A DNA stretch of 64,000 bases from Akkermansiaceae bacterium (lineage in GTDB: Bacteria; Verrucomicrobiota; Verrucomicrobiia; Verrucomicrobiales; Akkermansiaceae), in NCBI GenBank assembly GCA_025457665.1, contig JALOTY010000003.1:91375-155374 (forward strand). Reading direction: 5' to 3'. Position 1 is the first letter of the stretch; each line of letters starts with the position of its first letter. The position numbers and the translations under genes were made by a program. Below, piece by piece: positions 51,837 to 58,883 of this stretch. The notes beneath the pieces are model-generated. The model made no database searches. It was not told where the DNA came from and worked only from the letters and a program-made list of their open reading frames with translations.

Positions 51837-53060
51837 TCAGGCGACGGCGAAGGCTGCGGCTTGTTCGGGGCTGAGTTCGATGCAGGTCCAGGGCAGTCCG
51901 TGTTGATTGAGATCGGCCATGAATGGATCCGGATCATGCTGTTCCATGTTCCAGACGCCATCCTTGCGCCAGGTGCCCTCGAGCATCTGCTTGGCACCGA
52001 TCATCGCCGGGACACCGGTGGTGTAGGAAATCGCCTGACTGCCGACTTCCGCGAAGCATTTTTCGTGGTCGCAGATGTTGTAGATGTAAACCGCCTTGGC
52101 CTTGCCGTCCTTGATGCCGGTGATGACGTTGCCGATGCAGGTCTTGCCCTTGGTGGTGATGCCGAGGTCGCCGGGATTGGGCAGGACGGCCTTGAGGAAC
52201 TGGAGCGGAATGATTTCCTGACCGTTGTAAACGACCGGATCGATCCGCGTCATGCCGACGTTCTGGAGGACTTCGAGGTGCTTGAGGTAGTTCGGCGAGA
52301 AACTCATCCAGAACTGCGCACGGCGCAGGGTGGGGATGTGGGTGACGAGCGATTCGAGTTCCTCGTGATACATCCGGTAGATTTCATAAGTGCCCACGCC
52401 TTCCGGGCAGGTGAAGGGCTGGTGGAGGGACATGGGCGCCGTTTCCACGAATCGGCCATCCTCCCAGTGGCGGCATTCGGCGGTGACCTCGCGGATGTTG
52501 ATTTCCGGATTGAAATTCGTGGCGAAGGCGTGGCCATGGCTGCCGCCGTTCACATCGATGATGTCGAGGGTATGGATTTCATCGAAATGGTGCTTCAGCG
52601 CCCAGGCGGTGAAAACATTCGTGACGCCGGGATCGAAACCCGAGCCCAGCAGGGCGGAGCGGCCGGCTTTGAGGAATCGATCCTGATAGGCCCACTGCCA
52701 CGAATACTCGAACTTGGCCACGTCCTTGGGCTCGTAGTTGGCGGTATCGAGGTAATCGCAACCCGCCTCAAGGCAGGCGTCCATGAGCGTCAAGTCCTGA
52801 TAGGGCAGGGCGACATTGATGAGCAGTGTGGCTCCGGTGCGGCGGATGAGGGCGGCGGTCTCGGCGACATTGTCGGCATCCACCTGGGCGGTGGCGATCT
52901 CGCGACCGGTGCGCATTTTCACATCGGCCGCGATGGCCTCGCATTTCGAGAGCGTGCGGGAGGCGAGGGTGATTTCGCCGAAAACCCCGGGGACCATGGC
53001 GCATTTGTGGGCGACGACGTTGCCGACGCCACCGGCGCCGATGATGAGGACCTTATTCAT
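51837..53060 (-). CDS. Saccharopine dehydrogenase family, carboxynorspermidine synthase-like
   Basis: 407 residues from ATG 53060 (MNKVLIIGAGGVGNVVAHKC), chosen because the Rossmann glycine loop belongs at the N-terminus. Further features: DADNVAETAALIRRTGATLL, NVALPYQDLTLMDACLEAGC, DYLDTANYEPKD, LLGSGFDPGVTNVFTAWALK and DIIDVNGGSHGHAFATNFNP. This pattern fits carboxynorspermidine/carboxyspermidine dehydrogenase of the alternative polyamine pathway. The partner decarboxylase is not in the window. Divergent from the secretion operon across 198 bases. Confidence 0.88.
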   Translation of the reverse strand: MNKVLIIGAGGVGNVVAHKCAMVPGVFGEITLASRTLSKCEAIAADVKMRTGREIATAQVDADNVAETAALIRRTGATLLINVALPYQDLTLMDACLEAGCDYLDTANYEPKDVAKFEYSWQWAYQDRFLKAGRSALLGSGFDPGVTNVFTAWALKHHFDEIHTLDIIDVNGGSHGHAFATNFNPEINIREVTAECRHWEDGRFVETAPMSLHQPFTCPEGVGTYEIYRMYHEELESLVTHIPTLRRAQFWMSFSPNYLKHLEVLQNVGMTRIDPVVYNGQEIIPLQFLKAVLPNPGDLGITTKGKTCIGNVITGIKDGKAKAVYIYNICDHEKCFAEVGSQAISYTTGVPAMIGAKQMLEGTWRKDGVWNMEQHDPDPFMADLNQHGLPWTCIELSPEQAAAFAVA

Positions 53061-53258
53061 GTGCGGGCAGGGAAGTAGCCCCGGATGGCGCTTCTGCCAA
53101 GGCAATCGGCACCGAAATGAGGGAGGCGGGCGCGAAAAACAGGCTGGCAATCTCCGTCAGGACCCTGATTTTACCGACAAGTTCGCTTTCCGGCGGGGTT
53201 TTTCCACAAAACCCGAGTCACCGGGGACCTGTTCCCAAACCTCTTCGATCCACCATCC

Positions 53259-53699
53259 ATGAAAATCCGCATTCCATCCCGTCGTCGCCGCGCCGCCGGC
53301 TTCTCGCTCCTCGAAATGGTCATCGTTCTCGGCATCATCGCGGTGATCGCCGGGGGGGCTATCACGGTGCTCAAGCGCGTGGGCGATGGTGCCAAGCGCA
53401 CGCAGGTCTCCAGCGATTTCAACTCCCTCGGAGCCTCGCTGCGGATGTATCAGACGAACAACGGACGTTTCCCGACCACCGCCCAGGGTCTCGATGCGCT
53501 GGTGAACAAACCCGGCGGCACTCCCGTTCCCAAGCGCTGGGTGAAGCTGGCCGACCGCGTTCCGAACGATCCCTGGGGCGAGCCCTATGGCTACAAGTTC
53601 CCGGGCACGCATGATCAGACCACCTTCGAAATCATCAGCAAGGGCCCTGACATGCAGGAAGGAACCGACGATGACATCAGCAGCCAGAAAGACGAGTGA
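53259..53699 (+). CDS. gspG: Type II secretion major pseudopilin GspG
   Basis: 146 residues. The prepilin leader is basic and ends before the N-methylated Phe: RRRRAAGFSLLEMVIVLGII, with Glu at +5. The pseudopilin fold features NSLGASLRMYQTNNGRFPTT then AQGLDALVNKP and NDPWGEPYGYKFPG, with the calcium-loop region near the end (ISKGPDMQEGTDDDISS), are all present. First gene of the operon, reading away from the dehydrogenase gene; the following gspH start lies 29 bases inside its end. Confidence 0.95.
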   Translation: MKIRIPSRRRRAAGFSLLEMVIVLGIIAVIAGGAITVLKRVGDGAKRTQVSSDFNSLGASLRMYQTNNGRFPTTAQGLDALVNKPGGTPVPKRWVKLADRVPNDPWGEPYGYKFPGTHDQTTFEIISKGPDMQEGTDDDISSQKDE

Positions 53700-54267
53700 T
53701 GCCGCCCGCCCGCAGGGTTTCTCCCTGTTGGAAATGGTCGTGGTCCTGGCGCTGGTGGCGATGGTGATCGCCGGTGCTGCCGGGGCCATGTATTTCAACC
53801 GGGACGAGGGGAAACTCAATCGGACCATGGGTGACATCGAGATCCTGGCCAAGCGCGCCCGTGCCATCGCCAGCCTCCAGCAGCGGCCCTACGCCTTGGA
53901 GTTTTCCCAAGCCGGCGTGGCGCTGATGCCTTATGCCGAGGCCCTGATGGCGCCCGAAGATCGCGGTTACTTTGCCGCGATGGAGGGCCAATCGGGTACT
54001 GGCGAGCAAGCTCTCGCATCGGCCGGAAACTCATCGGTCCGCGCGGCGCTTGAACTGGAACCGGATTTCCAACTCTCCGTGCGCCGCTGGGCCACCGGCG
54101 ACTGGGTGCCCATGGATGCCCGCAATCGCCAGGTCTGGCGCTTCGATCCTCAGGGCATCTGTGAGCCCGTGGGGGTGCGGCTCGACCTCGAGACCGGGTC
54201 ATGGGTTGCCTCCATGTTTCACCCCCTCACCGCCGGGGTGGCGGATACCGAATCCGAGATCCGATGA
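53671..54267 (+). CDS. gspH: Type II secretion minor pseudopilin, GspH-like
   Basis: 198 residues from ATG 53671, preceded by AGGAAGGAA. Prepilin leader ARPQGFSLLEMVVVLALVAM with Glu at +5. The soluble domain begins KLNRTMGDIEILAKRARAIA and contains RPYALEFSQAGVALMP, as in GspH. The position second in the cluster supports the call. The stop overlaps the gspI start (ATGA). Confidence 0.85.
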   Translation: MTSAARKTSDAARPQGFSLLEMVVVLALVAMVIAGAAGAMYFNRDEGKLNRTMGDIEILAKRARAIASLQQRPYALEFSQAGVALMPYAEALMAPEDRGYFAAMEGQSGTGEQALASAGNSSVRAALELEPDFQLSVRRWATGDWVPMDARNRQVWRFDPQGICEPVGVRLDLETGSWVASMFHPLTAGVADTESEIR

Positions 54268-54686
54268 AAGCGCTCCCTTCCCCCAAACCCCGCGGATTCA
54301 TGCTTATGGAGGTGGTCATCGCCATGGGGATCTTCGCGATGGTGGCGACGGGATTTGCCATCGCCCTCGCCCGCACCTCCGACCTCGCCCAAGCCGCCCA
54401 ACGTCGCATGCAGGTGAATCGGATCCTCGATAGCGCCCTGACTGCCGCGCTCTCCTCACCGGTTCTCGAGCCGGGGACCGTTTCGGAAACGCTGAGCGAG
54501 GAAATCGGCGGGGCCACGGTGGAAGTGGACACACTCATCGAGCCGCTCGAAGAACTCGAAAACGAAGACGGCCAGCTTTTGCAGCAGATGTTTCGCATCG
54601 AGGTCAGCGCCCACTGGTATGAAAACGGGGACTGGCAGATGGAAAGCGCGGAAACCTGGCGATACGCCCGACTCTATCAGCCATGA
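54264..54686 (+). CDS. gspI: Type II secretion minor pseudopilin, GspI-like
   Basis: 140 residues. Leader KPRGFMLMEVVIAMGIFAMV with Glu at +5. The short soluble domain (about 100 residues) contains strands IGGATVEVDTLIEPLEELEN and FRIEVSAHWYENGDWQMESA. Start overlaps gspH, stop overlaps gspJ (ATGA on both sides), so the pseudopilins are translated as a coupled series. Confidence 0.83.
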   Translation: MKALPSPKPRGFMLMEVVIAMGIFAMVATGFAIALARTSDLAQAAQRRMQVNRILDSALTAALSSPVLEPGTVSETLSEEIGGATVEVDTLIEPLEELENEDGQLLQQMFRIEVSAHWYENGDWQMESAETWRYARLYQP

Positions 54687-55519
54687 CTCCGAACCCACCC
54701 AGACAGAAGCGACGCGGCTTCACTTTGCTTGAGGTGGTGATCGCCATTGGACTTGTTGCCATGCTCATCGCCATGTCGATGACGCTTGCCAGCCAGAACA
54801 TCGCGCTCGGTCGGACCATCGTGGAAAAGCAGGCGGAGGTCAGCGTGGATCAGGCATTCATCGATCTCCTTTCCCGCCAATTTTCCTCTCTCCCGGGAAA
54901 TGCCCGCATGGAGCTGACCAGCGAGGATGTCGGGCGGCGGTATCTTTCCGACCTCACCCTGCAAAACGTGCCCATGACCTTCACCTGGGGTGGCGAGGAA
55001 AGGGTGGCCAAGGCGGTGAGGATCAGCACCGTGCCGCGGCGTGGAGATACGGTGAACATCGTACTTCAGTATTACGAGACCGAGATCCTCGAAGGCACCA
55101 CCGAGGATGGCGATCCCATCCGCGTGGGAGAGGCCGAGCCCTTTGCCGAGGTGACTTTGTTGGAGGACGTTTACATCTTCGAGTGGGAAGTCCTCGATGG
55201 CCGGACCATGGAATGGTATTATGACTGGGATCTCGTCGGTCGTCTCCCTCTCCAACTCCGCCTCAGCTATGTCCCACATGCGGGCATGGATGTGCAGACG
55301 GATACCATCCGCCACATTTTCTGGATCACACCGAAGCAGAACCCGGAAGTGGTGATGCGGCAAATGCAGCAAGGCGGCCAGGGCGGCGGCCAAGGAGGTG
55401 GAAATGGCGGCGGCGGTGGTCCGGGTGGCGGCCCAGGCGGTGGTGGTGGTCCGGGTGGCGGCGGCCAAGGTGGCAATCCACAGATTGATATCCAAGTTCC
55501 CCCAGGAGGTGGTCGATGA
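54683..55519 (+). CDS. gspJ: Type II secretion minor pseudopilin, GspJ-like, with glycine-rich tail
   Basis: 278 residues. Leader QKRRGFTLLEVVIAIGLVAM with Glu at +5. The soluble domain runs to about residue 225 and includes VYIFEWEVLDGRTMEWYYDW. Residues about 230-265 are almost pure Gly with Gln, Asn and Pro, followed by QIDIQVPPGGGR. The tail is not part of known GspJ. The stop overlaps the gspK start. Confidence 0.82.
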   Translation: MTPNPPRQKRRGFTLLEVVIAIGLVAMLIAMSMTLASQNIALGRTIVEKQAEVSVDQAFIDLLSRQFSSLPGNARMELTSEDVGRRYLSDLTLQNVPMTFTWGGEERVAKAVRISTVPRRGDTVNIVLQYYETEILEGTTEDGDPIRVGEAEPFAEVTLLEDVYIFEWEVLDGRTMEWYYDWDLVGRLPLQLRLSYVPHAGMDVQTDTIRHIFWITPKQNPEVVMRQMQQGGQGGGQGGGNGGGGGPGGGPGGGGGPGGGGQGGNPQIDIQVPPGGGR

Positions 55520-56451
55520 GAAAGGGTCCTTCAAAACTCGTGCAGCGCGGAGTCGCCCTGATGGCCGTCATTTGGCTGATCGCGCTACTTTCGCTCGCCA
55601 CGGTCGCCGCGATCCGGGTGGTCGCCTTCGATCTCGATGTCGCCCAAGGCAGCATTCACGGTTTCCGTGCCCGCCAGTTGGCGGAAATGGGGATCGCCCT
55701 CGGCGCGAACCCGGCCGTCGAACGGCCCGATCCCATCCTCAAGCAATGGTCCGAAGAAGAAGGCGAGGGCTTTGAGGTGAAGCTCATTTCCGAAGGTGCC
55801 AAGTTCAACATCAACGGCATCCTCATGCGTGAGGACAAGAACCTGCTGCAATCGATGTTCATCGACTGGGGCATGGACCTCGAAGAAGCCTCGGCCGTGG
55901 CGGATGCGTTGGGGGACTGGATCGATTCCAACGATGAAGCCGCCCTGAACGGGGCCGAAGAGGAATGGTATCTCGAAATGGGCCGCATCAACCAGCCCTT
56001 CAATCGCCCCTTCTACAACGTCGAGGAAATGCGCCTGGTGCGCGGCATGGACCTCGTGGAAGCCTATCGGCCGGACTGGCGGAACTGGTTCACCGTCTGG
56101 AGCGGCGGCGCGCTCGATCTCAATGAAGCCTCGGCGGAAATGATTGCCGTGGCGGCGGAAGTCCGGGTCGAGGAAGCGACCATCATTCCGGAAACCGTGG
56201 TCGGGCCGGACGGGCTCCGCGATACCGAGGACGACCGGCCTTTCCAATCGACCGAGGAAGCGCTTGCACTCCTTGGCGTGGAAGGCAGTTTGCGTCCCGA
56301 CATCGCCGCCCGTTTCGGCGTGAACGAGACCACCACCCGCATTGAAAGCATTGGAACGACGGCAGGTGCCCGTCGGAAAATCACCGTCATCGTCCGCAAC
56401 CGGACGGGGCAGCCCGCTGTTTTGGAACGAACCGAGGAAGTCATCCCTTGA
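55516..56451 (+). CDS. gspK: Type II secretion GspK-like minor pseudopilin
   Basis: 311 residues. The leader RGVALMAVIWLIALLSLATV lacks Glu at +5, as usual for GspK. The body has KFNINGILMREDKNLLQSMF, ALGDWIDSNDEAALNGAEEE, PFYNVEEMRLVRGMD and WSGGALDLNEASAEMIA, the helix-hairpin-helix-like part of the family. It caps the pseudopilus tip with GspI and GspJ. The stop overlaps a TTG start of the next gene. Confidence 0.88.
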   Translation: MRKGPSKLVQRGVALMAVIWLIALLSLATVAAIRVVAFDLDVAQGSIHGFRARQLAEMGIALGANPAVERPDPILKQWSEEEGEGFEVKLISEGAKFNINGILMREDKNLLQSMFIDWGMDLEEASAVADALGDWIDSNDEAALNGAEEEWYLEMGRINQPFNRPFYNVEEMRLVRGMDLVEAYRPDWRNWFTVWSGGALDLNEASAEMIAVAAEVRVEEATIIPETVVGPDGLRDTEDDRPFQSTEEALALLGVEGSLRPDIAARFGVNETTTRIESIGTTAGARRKITVIVRNRTGQPAVLERTEEVIP

Positions 56452-57707
56452 GCAAGCCTACTGAAATGTCATTGTTGTTGCCCGGCCCGCGGGGTTGGGA
56501 GCTGTGGAAAAAGACTCCGGAGGGAGGATACGTGCGCGCCTCTGCGGACGATGGTCCCATGCTGGCCGGTGAAATGCCAGGGCTTCCGGCAGGGAACGTC
56601 GCCATGCTTTTCCCGGTGCGCGCTTTGCAAGCCCTGCCTTTCCGCGCCGCGAGCACGGATGATGCCCTCTTCGATGACATGGCCGTGATGCATGCCGAGC
56701 GACTCGGGATCCGCCCCGACCCCATGGCAGGGCAGTTGAGCGATACCTTCGTCGTCGATCGTCAGGCGGAGGACTCGGTCTTGCTTCACGTCGTCCTGCA
56801 GAATCCCGGACCCAGCGAAATGCCGCCGCGGACGCCTCAGGAGTTCGACATTTCCCCGCGCGCCTATCCGGTCAGCGGCAATGAAGTCTGCCTGTGGAAG
56901 GAGCTCGGCCGATGGGTTTTCGCGGTCCATCAGGGCGGAAAGTTGATCTACTGCCAAGCCACCCATTCCGATGACGAGGAACCCGGGAAAGATGTCCTCC
57001 GGGAAATCCAATTGGCCGTTTCCCAGCTCATGCTCCAGGGCCTGCCGGTCAAGCCGGCGAAAGCCCGGGTCTGGTCGCCTGCGGCCGAACTCGGTGGTGC
57101 CGGGGCGCTCGAAGGCATGTTTGCCGAAGGCGTGGTCGTGGAAGCCCGGCCCGATCCCACCTTGCCTTCCCCCCCGAGCCGTTTGCTGCCGGCGGATGTC
57201 AGGGCGGCGCGGCGGGAAAAGCGCAAGCGCCAGCAGATCCTTGCCGCGGTGGCCGTCGTCATCCTGCTCGTCCTGGCCCTCGTGGGCACCATGCTCTTCG
57301 GCATCATCCAGGACGTCCGCGAGCGCAATGCCCTCGCCAAGAAAGCTGCTGCAGTGGCAGGGATTTCCGAGGGTTTCTCGGATCATCAATCCCGCTGGCT
57401 CGAACTCGGCCCGGTGGTCGAGGCCAACCGCTCGCCCATGGAAATCATGCGCCTCATCCAAACCTGCATCCCCCCCAACAGCGGGCTGCGTTTGAAAACG
57501 GCCGATATCAATCTGGCCGAGGAGATGATCCGGCTCGATGGCATTGCCCAGACTTCCGCTCCGGTGAACGCGTTTTCCCTCGCCCTGAAGAGGAATCCCG
57601 CCCTTGCCGATTGGTTGCAATGGGACAACACCGCGCCGACAAAAACCAAGGATGGTTGGGAGTTCAAGTTCTCCGCCTCACCGATCGAAGAAGAGCCGAC
57701 CGAATGA
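56448..57707 (+). CDS. gspL: GspL/PilM-like inner-membrane assembly protein
   Basis: 419 residues from a TTG at 56448 that overlaps the gspK stop; AGGAAG 7 bases upstream supports this unusual start, though ATG 56466 is possible. The cytoplasmic part (1-255) is divergent and ATPase-like motifs are weak. One membrane segment (about 266-288, ILAAVAVVILLVLALVGTML) is followed by a periplasmic domain with LIQTCIPPNSGLRLKTADIN and LAEEMIRLDGIAQTSAP. This matches GspL topology. The sequence is far from E. coli GspL, so the call rests on layout and gene order. Confidence 0.72.
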   Translation: MSKPTEMSLLLPGPRGWELWKKTPEGGYVRASADDGPMLAGEMPGLPAGNVAMLFPVRALQALPFRAASTDDALFDDMAVMHAERLGIRPDPMAGQLSDTFVVDRQAEDSVLLHVVLQNPGPSEMPPRTPQEFDISPRAYPVSGNEVCLWKELGRWVFAVHQGGKLIYCQATHSDDEEPGKDVLREIQLAVSQLMLQGLPVKPAKARVWSPAAELGGAGALEGMFAEGVVVEARPDPTLPSPPSRLLPADVRAARREKRKRQQILAAVAVVILLVLALVGTMLFGIIQDVRERNALAKKAAAVAGISEGFSDHQSRWLELGPVVEANRSPMEIMRLIQTCIPPNSGLRLKTADINLAEEMIRLDGIAQTSAPVNAFSLALKRNPALADWLQWDNTAPTKTKDGWEFKFSASPIEEEPTE

Positions 57708-57768
57708 AGCTGTCATTTCCTACTGACAAGCCCGCGCATCCACGGCTTTCTCCCTCGCAGACGAACGC

Positions 57769-58308
57769 ATGAACTCCCGCGAACAAAGACTCCTCATCGC
57801 CTTCGGCAGCGTGTTGCTGCTCGTCGGTGGCTACGCGGGATACAGCGCCCTGGGCCAGTACCACACCCGCGTCAAAAAAGACATCGCCACCCACAAGGCC
57901 ACCTTGCAGGTCGCCCAGTTCGCCCAGGAACAGGCGGATGCCGTGCAGGCGGAAATCGAGTGGCTGAACAAAAACCTGCCGGATCCGAAGGAAGCCGAGT
58001 TGGTCCCGTCCCAGCTCGAAAATCTCGTCACCAGCCGCGCCACCGGATTCGGGCTCACGGTGACGAAGCCGACGATCCTCGAAAATGCCACCGATGGCAT
58101 TCATTACGAGCGCGCCCGCTTCAAGATCAACGTCTCGGGCAGCGAGCAGAGCCTCTATCAGTGGCTGGTCGCCATCCACAGCCCACGGGATTTCCGTGCC
58201 GTCACGCTTCTCCGCCTGTCTCCGAACCGCGAGGACGATACCAAGATCGATGCCGAAGTGCAGGTCGAGGAATGGTTCGTCCCGAAATCCTCCGAAGAAC
58301 CGTCATGA
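57769..58308 (+). CDS. gspM: GspM/PilO-like assembly protein
   Basis: 179 residues. One N-terminal membrane segment (RLLIAFGSVLLLVGGYAGYS), then a coiled coil (about 30-70, EQADAVQAEIEWLNKNLPDP) and a ferredoxin-like domain (LYQWLVAIHSPRDFRAVTLL). This is the plan of GspM and PilO, partners of GspL and PilN. The stop overlaps the next start (ATGA). Confidence 0.78.
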   Translation: MNSREQRLLIAFGSVLLLVGGYAGYSALGQYHTRVKKDIATHKATLQVAQFAQEQADAVQAEIEWLNKNLPDPKEAELVPSQLENLVTSRATGFGLTVTKPTILENATDGIHYERARFKINVSGSEQSLYQWLVAIHSPRDFRAVTLLRLSPNREDDTKIDAEVQVEEWFVPKSSEEPS

Positions 58309-58847
58309 AAGCCCTTCTTCTCCTTTCCCTGATCGCTCTTGCCGCTCCCTTGATCGCTGCGGTCCCGCAGCAACCGGTGATGACGAGTTATTCCCGCTTG
58401 TGGACTGATTCCCCGTTCACCGCCAAGCCCCCGCCGGCCACGCCCACGGCAGCCGTCAATCCCTTCGAAGGCTTCTCCCTCGGCGGAGTTTCCCGGGTTC
58501 AGGGCGGTTACTTCGTGATCATTCTCCACGATAAGGATCCGGAGAAAAAAACCACCGTCGCTCCGGGCCAGAAGTCGGACTGGGAGATTTTGCAGGTCGA
58601 ATGGTCGGATACCTTCTGGAAAGAAACCAAGGTCCGCGTCCGCCACGGCGGGAAGGAAGGCGTGCTTTCCTTCGATGAAGCCCAACTCACCCTGGCCTCC
58701 GCACCGGCACCCCAGCCTCAGCAGAATCGCGGTGGCCCGCAAGGGGCCCAGCCGGGCCAAAACAACCCGATCCCGCAGATGCCCGGCGGCGGTCGTCCGC
58801 GTCCCCGCGTCGTCGTTCCGCCCCCCAATCCCGGCCAACGCCGCTGA
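58305..58847 (+). CDS. Small exported protein of the secretion operon, C-terminal proline-rich
   Basis: 180 residues with a signal peptide (MKALLLLSLIALAAPLIAAV). The middle (about 45-130) is beta-rich: FEGFSLGGVSRVQGGYFVII, SDWEILQVEWSDTFWKETKV. It resembles the periplasmic homology region of GspC/PilP type proteins in size and place, but lacks the GspC membrane anchor. The last 50 residues are Pro/Gln/Gly/Asn-rich. It likely links the inner-membrane parts to the secretin coded next. Confidence 0.6.
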   Translation: MKALLLLSLIALAAPLIAAVPQQPVMTSYSRLWTDSPFTAKPPPATPTAAVNPFEGFSLGGVSRVQGGYFVIILHDKDPEKKTTVAPGQKSDWEILQVEWSDTFWKETKVRVRHGGKEGVLSFDEAQLTLASAPAPQPQQNRGGPQGAQPGQNNPIPQMPGGGRPRPRVVVPPPNPGQRR

Positions 58848-58883
58848 TCGCCCGCTTCCTCCATTTCGTTCCATTTCGATTTC

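Noticed and set aside
53200..53208. TTTTCCACA as another DnaA box before gspG
   Set aside because: A single site of a different nonamer with no replication gene nearby; likely chance.
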